Source: Siphonodentalium dalli (lineage: Eukaryota; Mollusca; Scaphopoda; Gadilida; Siphonodentaliidae). Taken from it: 64,000 nt of DNA. Made by a program: the position numbers and the translations under genes. The stretch covers positions 218,999,982-219,063,981 of the forward strand of contig CP136063.1 in the NCBI GenBank assembly GCA_032622095.1. Reading direction: 5' to 3'. The notes beneath the pieces are model-generated. The model did not search any database. It was not told the DNA's origin and worked only from the letters and a program-made list of their open reading frames with translations. Position 1 is the stretch's first letter. Each line of letters opens with the position of its first letter. Of this stretch, positions 59,474-64,000 are shown piece after piece.

Positions 59474-62400
59474 GTCTATTCGGGTTACACGCCGCACAAC
59501 ATCGTTTTCGGTAGAAACTATAACGGCACCTGGTCGTACTCCGTCCTACCTCCTCGCATGTTGGTCCGTTACTGAACACTTGACCGACCTGATCACCATA
59601 TGGGCAGCTCTCTGAAAATAAGATGGATCCACTATAAATATACATGTATAACAATATACCGAGCTGGTCACCAAATGGGCTTTCTGACAATATCATGGAC
59701 CCATTATAAATACGTGTATAGCAATATACCGAGCTGATGACGGACTCATTGTCAATCCTGTACGATGCAAAATATCTCGTCCACATAGTATATACTTTGT
59801 TCTGTATACGCAAAAGCAAGCGCACATCACATAATTCCATTATTGTACTCATTCTTTAATGTCACTTCTGAGAGTTTATGTTACCATTTCTTGTACCGTA
59901 TAAGATTAATTTACTGTATAAGTTAATGTTCACACTTAACACAGAAAGAACACATACAACTGATTGGTTCACATTCATTGTTTCGGGATAACAATCGAAG
60001 ATTCAAATTCTACCCTGGAAAGATTTAAACGACCCGGTGGTGTATCCATACGCTATTTATATTCCCGGCTAGATTATTCGGTTTCAATATGTATCCAATG
60101 TAAGTCGCTAATATAACAATATATTAATCGGATAAGGTCCAAGCATAAAACATGTCGTGTGTATTATAACATTTATGATGATATTACATATCTATCCACG
60201 CCCGCCTCCGGTTTCCATGGTCTTACATCAAATAAACTTCTGCAAATGCATTTTAGTATGATATTGTGCGTATTATATGCAGAATGAAGTCCCCAGAGGG
60301 TGAATTTAGTGACGCTATCCCACACAGCGGGCTAGAATCACAGACTCATCTTCTGGGAAGCATCTGTAGTCTCAAATTAACCTTGTTTTTAGTTACCATT
60401 CCCCTTCTGTTCAGTTTTTATATTGTCTAATTTGCAGAAGGTAAAATGAATAATCGAGGTGACAAATGTGTGAACATCACCAACTTCAACTGCATGGGGA
60501 AATTAAAACTGATCCTAGGTCTCCCATAACAGTTGATGGTGAATTTGGTTATGCTAGCCCACTATGCAAACGAAGCGGCGTTGTTGTAATACGGTAGTTA
60601 AATTCCCGAGCAAATGATTCGATTTCCAAAATGATGATTCAATGAAATTCGTTGATATAACAAGCAAGCAAACAAGCAGTATGATGTCGTACTGTAAATT
60701 GTAGTGAATTATAAAAAGGCCCAGTTAAATTCCATTGAAACGTTAGTGGAGTGTTTCAGTTGCTAACCATTATTTTAATAAATAATCATTGGCGAGTGTT
60801 TCCCTTATGGAATATTCAGATAATAAATAGGCCATTTGGTGAACAACTGAACATTAATTTTCCCACTAATGATTAGGAATCCTTAAGAACTTGTATTCTC
60901 TATTTTTCTACATGTCGTCTGCTTTTGTTTCCTGGACATACCTCCACGTGAATACTATACCATATAAATGCGTATTTTGTTTAACCCTTTACCCAACAGA
61001 AAGGCCCTGTGCCAATGCATTCTCTTATATATGCGAGTCGACCATAGGTCGACCATAGGCCAATGCATTCTCTTATATATGCGAGACGACCTATGGTCGA
61101 CTCGCATATATAATAGAATGTATTGGCACAGGGCATAACTGTAACTATCACAATGTGGTCAAGGAGCCGGTTCCAATGATATCCATATTTGTATGGTTCT
61201 ATTGAGACAGACCGAAGATATTTTAGGCTGTTGAAGCTTTATTTGGCCGGTTTTGGTCGGTTTGTTGGGTAAAGGGTTAAGTAATGGGATAAACCATTTA
61301 GTAAAAAAGGGTCCAAATTAACCACTTACCGTCAAGTGCCGGTGCTTGGGGGTCAGACACACAGCTTCCTTCAATACACCACTGCAATGACAAAAGAATA
61401 TTAAATTGTTTATATAATAGAGTTATCTAGAATACTGTGTGAACGAACTATCGTGTTGTCGGAAAATGATTTGCGCCCCAATTAGGTTGCTGCCAAAAAT
61501 GTGTATAACTCTGGTACTCTGAAGAAATAAATCATTATTGAACAAGATTCGAAAAGGCACCACGAGAGGCTGGTATCATTCCGGTGTTTGGGTATCAGAC
61601 ACACAACTGCGTTCAATGCAACACTGGAATGACAAGCGTATATTAATTTGTTTACAACTATAGTAGTGTTTTATAGAATAATGTGTGAACGAACTATCGT
61701 GTCGCCGAGAAAAACATCCCCACAATCAGGTTATTGCCCAAAATCGCACACGCATGTAGCTCCGGTACTGTTAGCTCTGCAGAAATTATATCTTATTTTA
61801 ATGGGATTTGCAAATGTGTTAGTTAGAGGCTTATCTCCATATAATGTATGCATCACTCACTCCCTATATATAGTATACAATTTTGCTGCTTTCTTTTGTT
61901 TGTTCTCAAGTAGAAGTAAAATTTGCACATTTGTCCACATTCGATTTATATATTTTGTTTTCAAAATGTTGAGTATTGTGTTTTTCGTTACGACTTTGTA
62001 CATATTTACATATGGATGACACCGAAATATTTATTCAAGTCATGGAATTTAAAAACGTCAGGTGAAACTTTTACTTCAGCGTTTCTTGTTAGTCTAGTCC
62101 TAACATGGTAAAATTAAAGAGCTTGAGTCTAACTTCTGTGTGAAAAATTACTGAGACATTCCTGAATGTAAGAGGACTTTTTGGCAACTTTTGGTACAGT
62201 TTATTAACGCAATTGATCTTTATATCGTGTATTTATCGACATATACCATATTCAATGTTATTATTCCTACTACCAAATTATGTAGGCATAATACCGCGCA
62301 GGTTCAAATGAGACTGGTGGTGAGAGAGTGGGTGGGCGCGAAGCGCCCGGGATGGTCGAAAAGATCGAGTGATCTTCTCCTTCACCACAAAAGACTGACC

Positions 62401-63328
62401 GTTATGTATAGACATAATTTAAACCTTATTCCTACTTCCAAATTAGGTAGACATAACAATGTAGAGGATCAAATGAGACTGATCGTTGACTTTAATACTA
62501 ACCTTGTTGTTTCCACACGATGTGCCTCTAGCTGCTTCTATTCCACGACACCGACCGTTCGCTATACTGCAATACATTTTCTGGCAGAGTGCACCGCCTG
62601 TTCCAAAACCCTGTAAACAAAATTAACGTGAGCAAAATAAAGACATGGCTAACCACATTAAATACTGATGGAAAATCAAACTATGGAATAATTTCTACCT
62701 ATTTCTTTTGTCTGAAATTTCCAACAATTAAAATTGTGTCCAAGTAGTTTACCACCCATGTCCATGAAACTACGATTGGTTAACCCGTTCTATACTAATT
62801 ACTCATGTGAAGAGAGTGGTTCGGTGGGCTAGCCCGGGATTGTCGAAAGGGCCGAGAGGCCCTTTCCTTAATCCCTCATTTTTATGCCTTTATTTAGAGT
62901 ACAAAAAAAAAAGGTAAGCATTTTTATAATTGATTTTTATTTCTTCTTTTTTCTTTTCTTTTTAGGGTTTTGTTTCTCCGTTGATGACTTTGGAGATGGA
63001 GGAGATTTCTGCTAATTACTCATTGACCAGTACTTCCTTTATTATAATAAAATTATGAACACTTCTGAACTTGTATTCGTTTTTCGTCTCTCTGTCGGTA
63101 ACTTTTATTACCTGAATTACCGGATGATTAACAGACCTATATAACTGAATGGGAGAATCAATAAATTTTAAAACAACACTCACCGTGCAAACAGATGACG
63201 TCACGCCTATGGCTTGAGTGCACTGTTCCCTAGCATCATATAGCTGACCCGGAAGGTTAGCGATGTGACTTTCGAATTCAGTTGGATTTCCATGTGTAGC
63301 TTCATTTCCTAGGCAATAGTATGTCGTT
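58420..63328 (-). CDS. Gene 3: ADAMTS-like metalloprotease, 3' part (exons 12-16)
   Basis: Five phase-matched exons (63184-63328, 62503-62610, 61330-61381, 59135-59611, 58420-58526) encode the ADAMTS_CR_2-type domain, a first six-Cys module, a Thr/Pro linker and two further PLAC-like modules, as in gene 2. Exons 1-11, with signal peptide and zinc site, lie beyond the window end. No frameshift or premature stop is seen, so it appears intact in this part. It lies 11.7 kb from the start of gene 2, in the same orientation. Confidence 0.88.
58669..59117. mobile_element. Half palindromic element in gene 3 intron 15
   Basis: Orthologous to 27774-28222, with the same truncation and the same distance to exon 15. 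It therefore inserted before the gene 2/gene 3 duplication. Confidence 0.8.
59135..59611 (-). CDS. Gene 3 exon 15 (modules 1 and 2, mucin-like linker)
   Basis: Same borders as gene 2 exon 15 (TTTTCAG acceptor, G|GTTAGT donor). 18 nt shorter: several Thr and Pro runs differ in length, for example Pro 8 against 12, always in whole codons. Substitutions include TVTQ for TLTQ and RAGYE for RDGYE. Cysteines are all kept. Confidence 0.88.
60981..61280. mobile_element. 400-bp TTAA MITE, copy 4 (internal deletion), gene 3 intron 14
   Basis: Both TTAA ends are present (TTAACCCTTTACCCAACAG ... TTGGGTAAAGGGTTAA), but about 100 bp of the interior is missing and one hairpin is scrambled (GACCATAGGTCGACCATAGG). 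Same insertion event as copy 2 of gene 2. Confidence 0.88.
61330..61381 (-). CDS. Gene 3 exon 14 (end of cysteine-rich domain)
   Basis: WCIEGSCVSDPQAPALD plus one base, with the same splice borders as gene 2. Only a silent change in the Pro codon was seen. Confidence 0.88.
61582..61623 (-). pseudogene. Degenerate copy of exon 14 in gene 3
   Basis: Matches 30628-30669: acceptor kept, Trp replaced by Cys, donor lost. Confidence 0.68.
62503..62610 (-). CDS. Gene 3 exon 13 (cysteine-rich domain)
   Basis: 36 codons with the same borders as gene 2 exon 13 and all cysteines kept (GALCQKMYCS, GRCRG, GTSCGNNK). One substitution was seen near the acceptor (GGA to GGT context). Confidence 0.9.
62807..63011. 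mobile_element. 205-bp insertion with 12-bp target duplication, gene 3 only
   Basis: CTAATTACTCAT flanks both sides (62795-62806 and 63012-63023); gene 2 has it once, near 31836-31847. The head reads GTGAAGAGAGTGGTTCGG, then stem GGGCTAGCCC, then GGGATTGTCGAAA and stem GAAAGGGCC-GAGA-GGCCCTTTC. An A run follows at 62903, then an intron-like GTAAGC...TTTTTAG stretch (62914-62965). A long target duplication suggests insertion by target-primed reverse transcription (SINE or truncated LINE). Family unknown. Confidence 0.8.
63184..63328 (-). CDS. Gene 3 exon 12 (start of ADAMTS_CR_2 domain)
   Basis: Same borders and phase as gene 2 exon 12, with LPGQLYDAREQC intact. One residue near the end changes (GVTSS against GVASS). 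It is the most 5' exon of gene 3 within the window. Confidence 0.9.
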
Positions 63329-63334
63329 CTGAAA

Positions 63335-63615
63335 TTTTAAACACATAATAAGTGATAGCACACAATACAGGGTAAATATAAACTAAGTTACAATTGAAAG
63401 GGTGAGCACAAAATAAGCTATAATATATATTGCGTAGACCATCAGTGGTAAACACATAATAAGTTACCATATATATTGGCAAGACCAGAAATGGTAAAAA
63501 CAAAATGAGTTACAAAATGTCATATCTATTGACTAGACCAGAAAGAGTAAACACAAAATAATTTACCATATCAATTGACTGGACCAGAAAGAGAAAACAC
63601 AAAATAAGTTACCAG
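63335..63615. repeat. About 48-bp diverged tandem repeat, gene 3 intron 11
   Basis: Copy of the array at 32160-32440. The rest of the window to 64000 is intron 11, with no exon seen. Confidence 0.75.
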
Positions 63616-64000
63616 ATCTATAGATATGTTTTCTTTAAGTTTTTATTTATTAAAATTAAATATATGATATATACTGTTACAACATTGGCAAACAAGATGA
63701 TTTTGCACACACATTTTCGTTCACCCAGGCTATCAATACATTGCACATATCCTTTCATTCATATGTTCTTTCATTCACCATGACATGTCTATAAATATAC
63801 ACGCTTCGCTTATGAGTCCCGCAAATATGTAAAACATATATAGATTTAGTCAAAAAGCTAATTGATCCACGAGTAGAATTCACAAGCTTTGTGCGCTAGA
63901 AAAAAATGGAAGAGGCACCCGTAGAACCAACCCCAATCACAGGTACAAAACGAGTTACCATATATAAATATATATTCTTGGATAGTGACATGTGTACACT

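Larger units (their letters stand above)
56626..64000. repeat. Segmental duplication, copy B (3' half of gene 3)
   Basis: Begins AGGTGGCTAAAGATATGAAA and follows copy A (25797-32830) to the window end. Differences include extra 24-bp repeats (57365-57480), a 205-bp insertion (62807-63011), intact flank around the intron 14 MITE, a shorter mucin linker, and scattered substitutions. Confidence 0.92.

Overview
The window looks like nuclear DNA of a marine invertebrate, most likely a lophotrochozoan such as a mollusc. The evidence is AT-rich sequence, many short phase-matched exons with GT..AG introns, a TATA box, and dense MITEs, palindromes and minisatellites. The species is an inference. No prokaryotic or viral gene organisation is seen, and nearly all long open frames are shadows or low-complexity repeats.

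The only protein-coding content I can support is a head-to-tail tandem family, on the minus strand, of secreted zinc metalloproteases (M12B/reprolysin, ADAMTS-like with an ADAMTS_CR_2-type cysteine-rich domain but no thrombospondin repeats). Gene 1 is partial: exons 1-3 lie at 23208, 6104 and 5090, and the rest is lost or beyond position 1. Gene 2 is complete: 16 exons from 46689 down to 27525 join in phase into a predicted 758-residue protein. It has a signal peptide, a prodomain ending in a basic cleavage site (RRQKQR), a catalytic domain with HELGHNIGAPHD, a cysteine-rich domain, one six-cysteine PLAC-like module, a Thr/Pro mucin linker and two more PLAC-like modules. Gene 3 is partial: exons 12-16 lie between 63328 and 58420 and the 5' part is beyond the window end. 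Exon 15 appears to end in a stop, but that TAG lies inside a splice donor (G|GTTAGT). A phase-matched exon 16 adds a third cysteine module, and this holds in both genes 2 and 3.

Two rounds of duplication are visible. Genes 1 and 2 share nearly identical exons but very different introns. Genes 2 and 3 share a block (about 25797-32830 and 56626-64000) whose introns are also nearly identical, so this copy is younger. The paralogues act as empty-site controls for insertions: a 400-bp TTAA-flanked MITE upstream of gene 1 has a clean empty site upstream of gene 2, and the 17-kb intron 1 of gene 1 (2.2 kb in gene 2) is inflated by nested terminal-inverted-repeat elements.

Layout: 1-5003, repeats and MITEs downstream of gene 1 exon 3. 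5004-23208, gene 1 with its inflated intron 1. 23209-27524, promoter of gene 1 and spacer. 27525-46689, gene 2. 46690-58419, promoter of gene 2 and a repeat-rich spacer (CT microsatellite, 29-bp minisatellite, about 345-bp tandem units, a tRNA-like SINE head, a 4.5-kb TIR element). 58420-64000, the 3' half of gene 3.

The most unusual structures are the nested element in gene 1 intron 1, two exon/splice-donor junctions of gene 2 turned into minisatellites, a 95-codon readthrough frame after the gene 1 signal peptide, and a structured insertion with paired stems in gene 3.
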